From Paramoeba atlantica (taxonomy: Eukaryota; Discosea), in the NCBI GenBank assembly GCA_977017575.1, contig CDRNVI010000158.1, positions 1 to 64,000 on the forward strand: DNA of 64,000 bases. Direction: 5' to 3'. Made by a program: the position numbers and the translations under genes. Positions 22,701-33,585 of this stretch are shown piece after piece (position 1 is the stretch's first letter; each line of letters starts with the position of its first letter). The notes under the pieces are model-generated. The model searched no databases, was not told the DNA's origin, and saw only the letters and a list, made by a program, of their open reading frames with translations.

Positions 22701-25535
22701 GACACTCTCCCCAAAGCATGATCATCTTCGCCTAATAACAAAACCAAAACTGGATATCTCTCTCCCAACATAAATATTAACTTTTCTGTCTCTAATGGAA
22801 GTTTAAAAGTTTTTTCTTCTTTCATTGCCACACAAACAAGACAAGGAGAATATTCTGAAACAACCATTGGCGCACATCTCGCCACTTCTTTTCCAATCCC
22901 AGTTATACTCAAAGCAGTTACAGAAATCGCCTTCTTATCTCTCTTTTTCGCTTGGGAAAGATAATCAATTTGGATTTCCAGGTTTGGTTGATCTTGTTGT
23001 TTTTGTTGCAGTTGAAGGATCGGGATGGTTGAATCCGAGACTGGGAATATATTTTCTTCTTTTCCTTTTTTCTTTGAAGAGAAAACAGAAGAAGAACCGG
23101 ACTTAGGAGTTGAGACAGAGGTGGAAGGAGAAGCTGGGGGAGTGGAAGTCGGGATCGCATCAGCAGAGGAGGAAAGAAAAGCGGAAGAAGAGGGAGGGGG
23201 AAGAGTATTTTGAATCAGAGTAGAAGGGAGAGAGGGAACTGAGGGAGAAGATTTTGATCGAGAGGATCGACCTGGAGAAATTGCCGAAGAAAGACTCGCT
23301 GGTAGCTCCACAGATGGGATAACAAGTTCCATTGGAGTTGGTCTGTCTCCCTTCGGAGAGGAAGAATTCAGGGGTGGAAGGGAAGAAGGAGAAGGACGGC
23401 CAGAAGAAGAAGGAGAAGAAGGAGAAGAATGCACAATTAATTTCAAAGGATTTGCGGGTTTCCCAAGAGGGGAAGAATTTGATGAGACAAGAACTTCTTT
23501 GATTTCTTTTGATGTTCTTGAGTTAGTTGATCTATTCCGATGCAAAACATGCGAAGTTGGAGAACAAGAGGGAGAAGAGGTCTTGCTTCCAAGAGGTAAC
23601 GAAGAGGAGGGGCTGGGAGTCCGTGACGAAAAAACTTCTTCAGCTAATAACGAGCGAGTTATTTGTTCACTCACCTGTACAAAAGAAAAATTTGAGAGAG
23701 AGAGAGATATCAGTATATGGTTGGATTTGCCACCTTAAAAAGGGAAAAAAAAAAAAAAAGCAAACAACCTCAGCTGTCATATCAAGTTCGGAACTCCCAT
23801 GGAGTGGGACTTCAGGAGGAGGGCCCACTGGAAATTGCATCAAATCAGGTGGAGGCACAGGAGAAACCATTCGAGGAATGAGGACAGGAGAAGTTGGAAA
23901 ACCAAATTGTTGTTGATCAAGACTCGAATCCAATGAATTTTTCGCGACACTTAAACGACGAGGAGAAACCAATCCAGGAGCAGGAGGAACACCTTCGAGA
24001 TCCCCAAGAGGCATATCCGCATCATCACAAGAAGATTGATTCATCTCGCAAGTTGATTGTGCGAGCATCGAAGTAGAACCATCAAAAGATGGACCAGAAG
24101 GAGGGACAGAGAAGCTTCCGCCCCTCAAGAAACTTGGTCCAGGTCCTGGTCCTCCGGATAACATAGAAGGTGGAGGAGGGTCAAAAGTGGAAATCCGAAT
24201 CGAAGAACGAGATCCAGGGAGAGTATCAGAGACAGAAATGTCCGAAAAAGATCCACGAGATCCACTACTTCGACCCAGGGTATCTGCCAAAATGGAGGCT
24301 TTCTTCTTGAACGGAGGAATAACAGCAGTGTTTGACTTCAACAGTTTCCGAAAGATATCAATATCAGACGGTTCACCAAACAACAACACTTTTGCCCTTT
24401 TCAATAAACATGTTCCTCCTCCATCAAGTTGTCGAATCCAATCAACAGCATTACCTTCCTTATCAGAACTTTTGAACTTAATTGGATTCTTTGCAGCATA
24501 AAACTTTTCTAATTTCCGAAATCTTCGCAAATACAACGGAAATTCATTAAATTGATTTGATGAAATATCCACACTGACAAGTGAATTCTCTAAACGACGA
24601 AAACTTGCTGGAAACGAAGCCAAGCTATTTGAACTCACATCTAATAATCGTAAATTGGACAAGTGCCCAATGGTTGGAGGGAGTTCAATCAAATTATTCG
24701 AACTCACATTCAGAGTTTCCAGACGAGACAAAACATCGATATCAATTGGCAGAGCTTCAATTTCGTTTTTTGAAAGATTCAAATTGGTCAAAAAATACAT
24801 CGCTCCTGATCGCAAAACAGGAGGAAAGATTCGAAGATCACGATTCGTCAAAGAAACGGAAAAAGATGGAGTCATTGTTGGATCTTGTAAGACAAACTTT
24901 CGATATTGATGGAGAGATAAATTTTCTGCAAGAAAAATCGGCAAGAGACTTGGACCACTTCGAGTTTTCCTTCCAGGAGAAGCACCCTCAAAACCAATTG
25001 TCTTTGATCGATTTCGAGAAAAAGCATTTCCCTTCGAATATGATGGAATTTCACCTCCTGGAGGCTGTTTCTTTGGTGATGGCTCAAGTCCTCCTCCTCC
25101 TCCTACCGCTGCTTCAGAACTCCTCAAAAACCCTCTGATCTGAGTGATGTTTGAATTTTGGCGAGCAAGGTCTTCCAAAATTTTCAACCCACGAACCCCA
25201 ACTCCAGAAGAAGTCACATCGAGAGATTCCAGAGTAGGATGTTTGACCAAACAATCAAAAAATGCTGGAAAATCGATATCAAAAGTCCGAAATGCTGACT
25301 GAGACACATCTAAATGGGTCATATTTGCGTTATTCTCGATTGCAGCCTTCAATTTCACCATTTCTTTTCGATCCAATTGAGACCCACAAAGACGTAACAC
25401 TTGACAAGCTTTTTCATTATTATAGAGAGATGAACAGAGAAGTTGAAGTTGAAGTTGACGTTGGTCTGGCGTCCCTTTGATGGCAATTAATTCTGGAGGG
25501 AGTGTAACTTTTGCTTGTGGTTGGCTCTCTCCCAT
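16800..25535 (-). CDS. ROCO kinase: LRR, degenerate Roc, COR, TKL kinase, long charged tail
   Basis: Start ATG at 25533-25535 (MGESQPQAKVTLPPEL). Domains in order: RNI-like repeats (residues about 20-140), canonical LRRs (about 250-355, e.g. LETLNVSSNNLIELPPTIGH), a Roc-position segment (KVLLFGEPSDIDIFRKLL near 380), a long Ser/Pro linker, the second half of Roc (about 22970-22630), COR (about 22560-21400; FLHFEEEV to RYFIPHVLPNSPE), the COR C-terminus, then a TKL kinase (about 20870-20010) with GIGAFATV, AMK, HRDLKSPN, ADFG and WLAPE all present. About 3 kb of Glu/Lys/Ser-rich sequence follows to the stop at 16800. Roughly ten introns. ROCO kinases signal in the cytoplasm in chemotaxis, cytokinesis and stress. 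Here the GTPase P-loop, DxxG and xKxD motifs are all missing. Exon limits in the tail are approximate. Confidence 0.85.
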
Positions 25536-25663
25536 ACCCCAAAGCGATTTTCTAATTCATTCAAATCAAAAATTAACACAAAAAAAGAGTTGTTTTGTTT
25601 TTTGAGTCAGATGGAAGGAGGGAAAAGGGAGAAAAGGATGGATTAGAGGAAAGAAAAGGGCAA

Positions 25664-26698
25664 TTATATGAAAAGAGGGGGATAAAAGGATAAAAGGACA
25701 ACAAAAAAAGGAAAATAAGGGGAAAATAAGGGGAAAATAAGGGTAAAAAAGTAAAAAGGGGTATAAAAAAGGGGGGGGAATGAATCCAAAAATACAAACT
25801 TGACTTTCGGGCGATGTAAAGTCCCACCCTTTTTCCCTTTATCTCTTTTAACAAGTTTTCGAATCGATTCCATTTTACTGAATCGTTCTTTTTGGGATGA
25901 AGGCGTTAATGGAGATGATGGTCTTTGTCGAGGAGATGAGTTTGGAGAAGGAGAAAGGTGTTCATTTGTTCTGGGAGGTGCAGATGATCCGACAATTGAC
26001 ATAAAGTCTTCAATCTTTGGGACTTTGTGAGGAGGAGAAGAAGAATTAAGGGAGAGAGGGGAAGGACAAGGAGAAGGGTTTGGAGATGCTGATGGGTTTG
26101 GAGATGCTGTTTGTGTACTTAAAAGAGAAGTAGACATCCCTGCTGAGTGGGAAAGAGAATATTGACCTGGAGTTGGTGAATCACTTAGTGTAGAAGCAGT
26201 ACTCCCACCGGTAACGGGAAAAAACTTTTCCACCTTCCCCACATTAGCGGAAGGATCGCTCTTCTTTCTTTCCCTTTCATCAATATCCATTGGTTCTTCT
26301 TCTTCTTCCTCAAGATCTTTTCGAGACTTTTTCCGAGGAATTCGAGGAGCTTCATCAACGCTACGAGATCTCTTTCTTTCAAATTTTGCTCGTTCATCTT
26401 TAATGAGTTCCAATTGGGATGGGTCAACGGCTCGGTCAGCGCTTTTTTCGTCCTCCAAATTTCCAACTTCACTCGAGTCATTCTTTAAACCAGAAAGTTT
26501 TCTTGCCTTTGGTTTCTTTCTTGAAGAATATCCAACTTCCCCACTCTGAAGAGAGTCATCATCAGTCAGAAGAGAATCAGACCCAGAGTTTCGTTGCTCC
26601 TTTGGCTGCGGCTGCAAACCTCCGTCAACACCTTCACCTTCTTCGATACCACTCGCCACCTTTCCGTTTTCATTCAATGTTTTTATGTTATCTTCCAT
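25664..26698 (-). CDS. Ser/Pro-rich basic protein, probably nuclear
   Basis: Start ATG at 26696-26698 (MEDNIKTLNENGKVASG). The protein is disordered: acidic and Ser-rich, with strings of basic residues (SRKKPKARKL, PRIPRKKSRKDL) that look like nuclear localisation signals, a PMDIDE acidic patch, and a long Ser/Pro stretch. The C-terminal part (SKMESIRKLVKRDKGKKGG) is helical and basic. The last about 40 residues before the stop at 25664 are Phe/Leu/Tyr-rich and look like intron read-through after about 25800, so the true 3' end is uncertain. No family recognised. Its stop-side lies about 130 bp from the ROCO start, same strand. Confidence 0.5.
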   Translation of the reverse strand: MEDNIKTLNENGKVASGIEEGEGVDGGLQPQPKEQRNSGSDSLLTDDDSLQSGEVGYSSRKKPKARKLSGLKNDSSEVGNLEDEKSADRAVDPSQLELIKDERAKFERKRSRSVDEAPRIPRKKSRKDLEEEEEEPMDIDERERKKSDPSANVGKVEKFFPVTGGSTASTLSDSPTPGQYSLSHSAGMSTSLLSTQTASPNPSASPNPSPCPSPLSLNSSSPPHKVPKIEDFMSIVGSSAPPRTNEHLSPSPNSSPRQRPSSPLTPSSQKERFSKMESIRKLVKRDKGKKGGTLHRPKVKFVFLDSFPPLFYTPFYFFTLIFPLFSPYFPFFVVLLSFYPPLFI

Positions 26699-27113
26699 CT
26701 TCTTCACCACATCTCATATTCTTTTTCTTTCTCTCTCTTTGATTCACTATCCTTCGATGTTGAACTCTCACACACAGAAAAATTGGCGGATCAAAACGGG
26801 CAAACCACAAAAAGAAAACAAAAACAAAAAACAAAAGAGCCCTATTTTTTTATCATTTCGTGAAATAGCCTTTTTAGGTCATTGAAAGTACTAACTTGGA
26901 GGTGGTTTTGTATTATCATGCTCACTCATTTATTTAGTGAAAGCTAAATGAAAAAAACTCTCCCTATTTTTTGAGGTAGTGCGTGATTTCGGTTTGTTGT
27001 GGGTTCGTGTTTGGTGTTTTTGGTTGGAGAATGTCGTTGAAAAAAGAGAAGAAAAAGGTTGAAGGAAAGCAAAAAAACATACTCTTTCAATTTTGAGTGA
27101 GAAAAGAAAAAAG
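26699..27113. promoter_or_regulatory. Divergent intergenic region upstream of the nuclear-protein and GT61 genes
   Basis: 415 bp between two divergent start codons. AT-rich with T/A tracts; no specific element recognised. Confidence 0.4.
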
Positions 27114-28638
27114 ATGAATCGGAAAGTTCACTTCGAAACCTCTTTTCTCTGTTTTGTTCTTCTCTTTTTGGTTGGATTCGTAACCGCGGTCAGTTGTTTT
27201 TTCACAATTAACACAGAAGAGAAGATTTCATTTTTTTTTTGCTCATTTTTTGAGGTAATAGGAGCATGAAATTTCATGGTACCATCAAACTTTTTTTGCT
27301 CCTGCACAACTACACGAACCACCATTCGTTTATCAGGATGTTGACTTCCCTTCTGCTGATTTGATCTTGAATGTTTCCACAAATTGCCAAGGTCTTTCTC
27401 TCGTCTTTTTTCTTTTTGAAAGAATTAGATTTTTTGAAAGAATCTTTCATTCTATGTGACTTTTTTTTCAATCTCACAACAAAAACAAAACAGGAATCGG
27501 ATTTATCCTTGAAGATTGGTTGGTCTTGGGCCACTTTCAAATGAGTCTTTTGTCGCTCTTTTCTTATTTAATTGATCATGAATCCGAACTTCTCCTCTCT
27601 CAAAGAAAAAGGATCAGGTTTTTTTCTTTTTTTCTTTTTTTTTGTTGTCTTTTTGTGTCAAATGTCTTTTGTGGACCCTCTTTTTTCTTTCTTTTTCTTT
27701 GACTCAAAACAAGTAATTTTATCAGAAAAGGACACCAAAATGTCGACAATATTCGCCCATCTCTTACAGTTCTTCTTTCTCGGAACTCACCACACCGCCA
27801 CGCTTCAACTGAATATTATGGGGAACTAATAACTGCGATGATGCGATATTTTATCGACAGGAAGGGATTGGATATTCTCTTTGACATGAACCAAACTTTT
27901 CCGCTTCAGAAGGATTACACCTTCGATGTTTTCTCTCATTCAAGGCCAACACAAAGATGTTTCGCTGCTCTTTACACAAGAACTTGTCAACTTCCGAATG
28001 GGGATGTTGGAAGAGGGTCTTGTGGGGCCTGGTTCAGTTCTCCTGAAGCTGTAGAGAGTTTTCGGGATTTCCTTGAAAAAGAGTTTCAAATCTCGACAAA
28101 CACATCATCTTCGTTGGTGCCACAAAAAAGTTTTGTTAATGATGTCCGATCAATTCTTGTCTACAATCGCGCTCTCAAAAGAAGAAGGACAATGAAGAAT
28201 ACAGAGACAGTTGTCGAAATTGTAAAAGATGCAATCAAAAACGAAAAAATAAGAGAAGAGGAGGGTCAAACCAAAGTTGATTTTTATCAGTATGTCGATG
28301 AACGCTCATTTGTACGCCAATGTCAGTTATTTAATGGTTATGATATGATTGTTATGGCTCATGGGGCAGCAATGTCGAATTTAATTTGCACCAGAAAGCA
28401 TGCTCGTATTATTGAAATTGGAATTTCCTGGTCGATGTTTGAACCTCTTGTCCACCAATTAGAAAATTCATATTGCCATGTCAAAGGAGCAGCTTTGGTT
28501 GGACAGGCAATGTCTCCAAGACCAGAGGAATTATCTAATTGTGTCAGAGAACTCCTCTCAATTGGGTCACCCTCTCCCTATCCCTCGAAGACTCGATCAA
28601 CTTCTTCTCGAAAGAAAAAATTTTCTCGAAATCGATAA
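27114..28638 (+). CDS. GT61-family glycosyltransferase
   Basis: Start ATG at 27114 opens a signal peptide/anchor (MNRKVHFETSFLCFVLLFL then VGFVTAVSC). A second exon (about 27253-27391) gives WYHQTFFAPAQLHEPPFVYQ and SADLILNVSTNCQ. A third gives GFILEDWLVLGHFQMSLLS and a last exon starts near 27734 with DNIRPSLTVLLSRNSPHRHA, then STEYYGELITAMMRYFIDRKG. Towards the C-terminus MIVMAHGAAMSNLICTRKHA and RIIEIGISWSMFEPLVHQL are the diagnostic GT61 (DUF563) features: the HGAxxxN motif followed by an acidic residue. GT61 enzymes are Golgi or ER transferases (xylosyl-, arabinosyl-, O-GlcNAc-type). Substrate unknown. Exon borders are inferred by eye from GT/AG and frame. Confidence 0.8.
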
Positions 28639-28996
28639 AATATTTTTTCTTTTCTCTTTATTCCCGCCCTTCTTCCCCCTTCTCTTGAGCCTTTTTTGAT
28701 TTCCCCCCCCATTCTCACCCCTCTTTTTGTTTTGTTTCGGATTATCAACATAGGATATTTGATGTTGCGTTTAATTTTCAATTTTGAAAAAACTACACTC
28801 TCCTCCCTTTTAACATTGAAGTGTGATTATGGTCTCAAATCAAAAAATGAGCACTTGATTCTCTCAAATCAAAAAATTTGCTCTCTGAATTTTTACCGGT
28901 GTCCACCAATGGTGTCCCAAATAAGGAAACTCCTTTTTTTCTTTTGGCACCGCCAGACCGCCAGACCCGCCAGACAGAAAACAAACAACCAACAAC
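28639..28996. other. Gap upstream of the small secreted gene
   Basis: 358 bp; GT61 3' flank and presumed promoter of the next gene. A tandem caaatcaaaaaat pair lies at 28836-28878. Nothing else recognised. Confidence 0.4.
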
Positions 28997-29359
28997 ATGG
29001 CAAATACAACAACAACTCTTTTTGTCTGTCTCTTCCTTTTCTTCGGATTCTCAGCGGCAGCAGTCAATTCATCATGGAGTTGCGATATCTTTACAAACAC
29101 CCAAGACTGTGAGGGTCGATCGAACGTTCAATCCTCTGTTCCTGTCTCCTTTCCCTCTCTAATTGATCGAGGATGTCATCGTTTAGCTTCCAATTTGGTT
29201 TGTGGGGGGTTTACTTTTAATTCTTATCGATTGACAAGTGAGAGTGGTGGAGCTCTTTATCCTTTGTTTTATGTGAATTCATATTGTTCTACATCTCCCC
29301 AAGATGGTGCTTGTGGTCTTGGGTTTTTTGATTGTGTGATTGGATGCTACGAGGACTGA
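28997..29359 (+). CDS. Small secreted protein with eight cysteines
   Basis: 120 residues, single exon, ATG at 28997. The N-terminus is a clear signal peptide (TTTTLFVCLFLFFGFSAAA, cleavage probably after AAA or AAV). The mature part of about 98 residues has eight Cys (SWSC, QDC, DRGC, LVC, NSYC, DGAC, FFDC, IGC), enough for four disulfides, and no transmembrane segment. No family recognised; the function could be extracellular defence, adhesion or signalling, none of which is shown by the sequence. Confidence 0.7.
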   Translation: MANTTTTLFVCLFLFFGFSAAAVNSSWSCDIFTNTQDCEGRSNVQSSVPVSFPSLIDRGCHRLASNLVCGGFTFNSYRLTSESGGALYPLFYVNSYCSTSPQDGACGLGFFDCVIGCYED

Positions 29360-29703
29360 AAAGTGGAAGAAAGAACAGAGAGAGAGAGAGGAGAGGAGGA
29401 GGAAACAAAAATCAGGGAAAAAGAAATTGTTGTTGTTCTAAATAAAGATAAAAATGGTTTCATTTCCCCCATCCCCCTTTCCTCTTTTGTCTTTTTATTG
29501 TTTTCTTTTTCCTTTTTACTTTGGTTGTTTGGTTGTTTGGTTGGACAAAAGATGGACGATCAGGACGGCGAGGAGGGTGAGGAAATATTCGTATCAACGT
29601 GTGGTGATGTTTGTCTTTTTTCAAATTGAAAGAGAGAGAGAAGATAATTATTCGTCTGTTTTTTGGTTCTTGTGTTGCCAAACCAGAAAACAAACACAAA
29701 AAA
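29360..29703. other. Gap between the secreted-protein and membrane-protein genes
   Basis: 344 bp of purine-rich then T-rich DNA. Open frames here are short and compositionally biased. It probably holds the 3' flank of one gene and the promoter of the next. Confidence 0.4.
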
Positions 29704-31428
29704 ATGATTCAAAAAAATGATACAAAAAAACCAAAACAGATTTGTTCAGGTTTGTTGGTGTGGATTGGAATCTTTCTCTTTCTTTGTTTCATTCTCTTCA
29801 TTCGATCTGCGCCGAAATCTCATGTTCTTCTTCTTCTTGGATGGTGGGTGGGTCCTCTCTTTTGTGGGTTTTGTCTTGTTCTCTCTGTTGTCTTTCCACC
29901 AGAAGGAATTGTCGAAAACAAAATCGGAGGATTTGTCTTTCTCAGTCTAATTATCTCTGGAGGTTCTCTCTTTGGTTTTTCTTTTTCTCTTCTTTTGAAA
30001 ATAGAACATGGACGTGTTGATGGAGAAGAGGGAAACCGGTTTCTTGATCCTCTTTTCTTGTATCATCTCTCTCTCTTTCCGTTCTTACTTGCCGCTCTTT
30101 TGTTATTGTTTTGGGGGGAAATTGCAGAGTTTGTTTATTTATTGTTTTGGGTTCTCATTCCTTCTCTCTTTTTCACACTCTTTCGATTGATTTCACAACA
30201 AAGAGAAGAAGGAGAGACGATTGAAAGATATCAAAGAAGAATGCTCTTTTTTGAGGTTGGGATTCATAGTTATGGGCCACTTGGATTATTATCTCAATTG
30301 CTTGTCTTTTCTCTCTTGAATATCGATACTTTTATATTGGTTGCCTTCTTTGTGATGACTTCTCTTTTCTCTCTTACCGCGACTGTTTTGGGTTGTTTTG
30401 TTTCTCTCTCTAACTCCTCCATCCCTCGTGAAAAGAAAGAAATTCTCTTGACCTATTTCTTCTCTCTTCTTCTCCTTTTTATTGCAGTTGTTCTTCTTTC
30501 TCTTGTCTTTTCGTGGGATTCTGTGTTGGTTTTCGTTTCACTTTATCCCATGTCTCCAATTTTCCTTTTCATTCTCTTTCGAGCAATCCAAGAAAAATAT
30601 CTCTGTAATTCGTTCGATCACCATTCGTTATACCTTTCTTTTCTTCTCTTTGGTTCTTTCTTTCCTCCAACAGGAACAATCTTGGCGATCTTTGCACTCT
30701 CACTTTTAACTTTACCAGAATTCGAAGAGAAGAAAACCAACCACAACATTGAATGGGCAATATTCGGAGCGGTCATGTTGTTTGAAACGTTTTTGATTTC
30801 AGTTCTTCAACAAACGTGGTTTCGTTGGTGGTCTGAAGAGGGTTCAATTGCCTATCGGAAAGAAGAAGAAAAGATGAGAGCATCAAGAGGAGGAGAAAGG
30901 GGGGAAGAAGAAAGGAGGGAGGAAGAGGAAGAAGAAAAAAATCGAGTTCCCCTTGAGATCCTTTTCTTAATTTTTCTCCCTTCGATTTGTACTGCTTTCT
31001 GGAGCCTCTTCTTCTTTCTCTTGAGTTTTTTTGCAAGAATTGGTTCTCTTTCGGGTCTTAGTTCCCAATCTTTCTTTGGAGGAATGTATCTTTTTTGGTA
31101 TTCGACATTTTGTTGTGGATCTCTCGGCTCGTTCACATCTTTTCCTCTCGAATTGTTCATCGAAGAAGAAGGAGTTTTTACTCTCCACGTTCTTGGAATT
31201 CTTTGTGGGTCAATTGGAGTTCTCTTTTCCTTATTATCTCTTCTCTTTGGAATTGGAACAACATCCTTGGTGGTTGTGTGGATCGTTAATGTGTTCTTGT
31301 TTTGTATTTTGGCTCTGGGTTTTTCTGTCCGAAGATATTTAGTGCGACTTGAACGAGAAAAAAAAGAGGAAGAACGATTGAAAGAAAGGTTGAGAGAAAT
31401 CCATTTAACCAAACGAGCAACAAGATGA
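29704..31428 (+). CDS. Polytopic membrane protein, about 14 segments, unknown family
   Basis: Single exon, 574 residues from the ATG at 29704 (MIQKNDTKKPKQIC), the first ATG in frame. Hydrophobic segments start at once (LVWIGIFLFLCFILFI) and recur in two blocks separated by loops; a Glu/Arg-rich cytosolic loop (about residues 385-415, GGERGEEERREEEEEEKNR) divides the last five or six segments from the rest. The C-terminus is a charged helix (LEREKKEEERLKERLREI). No catalytic or transporter signature is recognised. The lack of introns and the Phe/Leu/Ser content raise the question of compositional artefact, but the alternation of membrane spans and charged loops over 1.7 kb supports a real gene. 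Confidence 0.65.
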   Translation: MIQKNDTKKPKQICSGLLVWIGIFLFLCFILFIRSAPKSHVLLLLGWWVGPLFCGFCLVLSVVFPPEGIVENKIGGFVFLSLIISGGSLFGFSFSLLLKIEHGRVDGEEGNRFLDPLFLYHLSLFPFLLAALLLLFWGEIAEFVYLLFWVLIPSLFFTLFRLISQQREEGETIERYQRRMLFFEVGIHSYGPLGLLSQLLVFSLLNIDTFILVAFFVMTSLFSLTATVLGCFVSLSNSSIPREKKEILLTYFFSLLLLFIAVVLLSLVFSWDSVLVFVSLYPMSPIFLFILFRAIQEKYLCNSFDHHSLYLSFLLFGSFFPPTGTILAIFALSLLTLPEFEEKKTNHNIEWAIFGAVMLFETFLISVLQQTWFRWWSEEGSIAYRKEEEKMRASRGGERGEEERREEEEEEKNRVPLEILFLIFLPSICTAFWSLFFFLLSFFARIGSLSGLSSQSFFGGMYLFWYSTFCCGSLGSFTSFPLELFIEEEGVFTLHVLGILCGSIGVLFSLLSLLFGIGTTSLVVVWIVNVFLFCILALGFSVRRYLVRLEREKKEEERLKERLREIHLTKRATR

Positions 31429-31605
31429 TTTCTCATCGCTCTCTTTTTGAGAGACTCGCGCGCGGTCGTTTCAAAAAACGTAAAAGAAAAATGAAAACAA
31501 AAACAGAAGAGAGTGAGGTAAGTTTTGTTCTATTTTATTGCTTCGAAAAAATCACACACACACATTCATTGCGAGAGAGTGAATATTCACATTTTTTTTT
31601 GTTTT

Positions 31606-33585
31606 TTAGAAAATATATTTGGCACCAGGATCTTCCGAAACATTGTCTTGAGGTAAATACGGTGAAATATGTTCTCCAAATAACTCTTTCAATTCAACAT
31701 AATATTCCAGCCAATCTTCTGGCAAGATGCTCTTCAATTCTTCTTTGTCTTCAACAGCATCTTTCATCTCCTGGTCTTCTCCTTGCCCATCACCCTCTTC
31801 TTCCTTTCCTTCGACATCACTTTTCTTCTGTTGAGCTCGAAGTACCCTCAAAGAGAGAGGGACTTGACTCCCTTTTGTCTCTTTGATAAAAGTTCGTAAA
31901 AACACTCCACAAATCTCGACCAACTTATGATACACACGATCAGCATCTTGTCTGACATTAATATCCTCGCTTGATAAGAAAGGTTTGAGCAATTCTTGAA
32001 CATAAACACGAAGATTTGGGAGGATTAGAAGCTGGACAACTCGGTATCCAAGAGAAGAAAGACCAACAACAGACCCATAGTGCGAAGTCAGTGGTTTTGT
32101 TGGATCAAGAAAGGCATTGAGGAGTGTTTTTGTAATTCGAGATTGAAGTTGGGGATAATTTTTCCCAAATTGTTGGCAAATCATTCCCACAATATCTGCT
32201 GCTTCGTCTCGAAGTTGCCAATGGTCTTCATTTGGATCTTCACATAATCTAAAAAATTGATTCATCAAAATTCAAAGAGAAAGATTGAAAAAAAAAAAAC
32301 GAAAGGAAAAGTAAAATAAAATAAAACAAAATCTTTCTTAAAAAAAAAAAAGAGAAGAGAAAAGAAAAAAAGAAAAAAAAAAGGAAACCTCTTCCCAACC
32401 AAACAAGTCAAAATAGGTGGCATCAATTGATGTAAATAAGGTTCGACATTCATATTCTGATTCGATATCAAAGATCGAGCCAATCCCATCAACAACTTCA
32501 AATACCACAACTTGGATAAATTTTGGGTCACTTCATCAAAGATAAATTGAGAAAAATAAGGAAGAAGAGGTTGAAGCCCTGCGTCATTACTTACTGAAGA
32601 AAGAGTGACTGAAGTTGTTTTGTTCTTTTGAAGAGAAGATGTGACTGTTTCAAAATAGAGTTGGAGTTCTTCTGAGAGCACGTTTTGAACAATTGCCTTT
32701 GATGAGAGAGAAGAAAAAAAGAATTAAATAAAAATTTCAGAAAAAGATTCTTTCCCCCCCCTCCCCTCAATCAAAAAAAAAACAAAAAAAAAAGAAAATA
32801 AAAACCTTAACTTCAACATCTTCCACTTCCCCAAGCCTCTTTCTCTTTCTCTTCTCCTTATCCTGGCTCTCAGATGCCACACCCAAAATCTTTTCCGCTT
32901 CTTCTTTCGAAGGATTTTGAGGAATGGCTGGTTGTACTCCCTCAACTGCCAACCAATGAGCAACAATACAAGGTTCTCGTGGACATGGAGGAAGAGGTTG
33001 TTTGATTATCTCTTCCAGGGGATGAACTTCATCTTGTACATAAAATAATCCTCCCATTCCACTATTTTTTTTGTTTCAAGACAAAGTTATCATTATTTGA
33101 ATGGAAAAAAAGAAAAACAAAAACAAAAGAAGAACAAAAACAAAACAAGAACAAAAACAAAGAGAAGAACGAAAAGAAGAGAGAGAGAAAAGGACCTGAC
33201 AGAAGCGAATTTTGGTTGCTTGCGAGAGGAAAGGTGTCCAAACGATTGATTGTGGTTTCTCAATCGGAGCGATTCATTGATGTGATTTGAACGAAGAGTT
33301 GTTTGTTTCGAATGTTTCATGAATTTCATTGAATCCTGAGGGTTTCTTTGAGTGAATGGAATAATCGAAACGGACCATAAACAAACAAACAAAACATACA
33401 AACAAAGAGAGAGAGAGAAAAGAAATAATTTTTTTTTGAGAAACCTGGAGAATTTCTCTCATTTGAAATTCAAGATCAGAGGCAAGAGCAACAGCAGCAT
33501 CTTCTTGAACATTCCCAATGTTTAAACCTTCTGCAATCACATGAATGGTATCTTGATTAAAAATACCACCACCACCACTGCTCAT
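31606..33585 (-). CDS. TAF6: TFIID subunit 6 (TAF6)
   Basis: Start ATG at 33583-33585 (MSSGGGGIFNQDTIHVIAE). The first exons encode the histone fold (IAEGLNIGNVQEDAAVALA, then KFMKHSKQTTLRSNHINESL RLRNH), which pairs with TAF9. A linker exon (about 33057-32810; LFYVQDEVHPLEEIIKQPLP) is the conserved start of the TAF6 middle region. Two further exons carry the C-terminal HEAT-repeat domain (LPYFSQFIFDEVTQNLSKLW, YLHQLMPPILTCLVGK, HWQLRDEAADIVGMICQQFG, SHYGSVVGLSSLGYRVVQ), the best conserved part of the family. Stop at 31606. TAF6 is a core subunit of TFIID, and in some lineages SAGA, in RNA polymerase II initiation. Four or five short introns. Confidence 0.93.

Noticed and set aside
27520-27702. 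Upstream frame with VLGHFQMSLLSLFSYL as a separate small gene
   Set aside because: Fits better as an internal exon of the GT61 gene, ending near a GT at about 27617.
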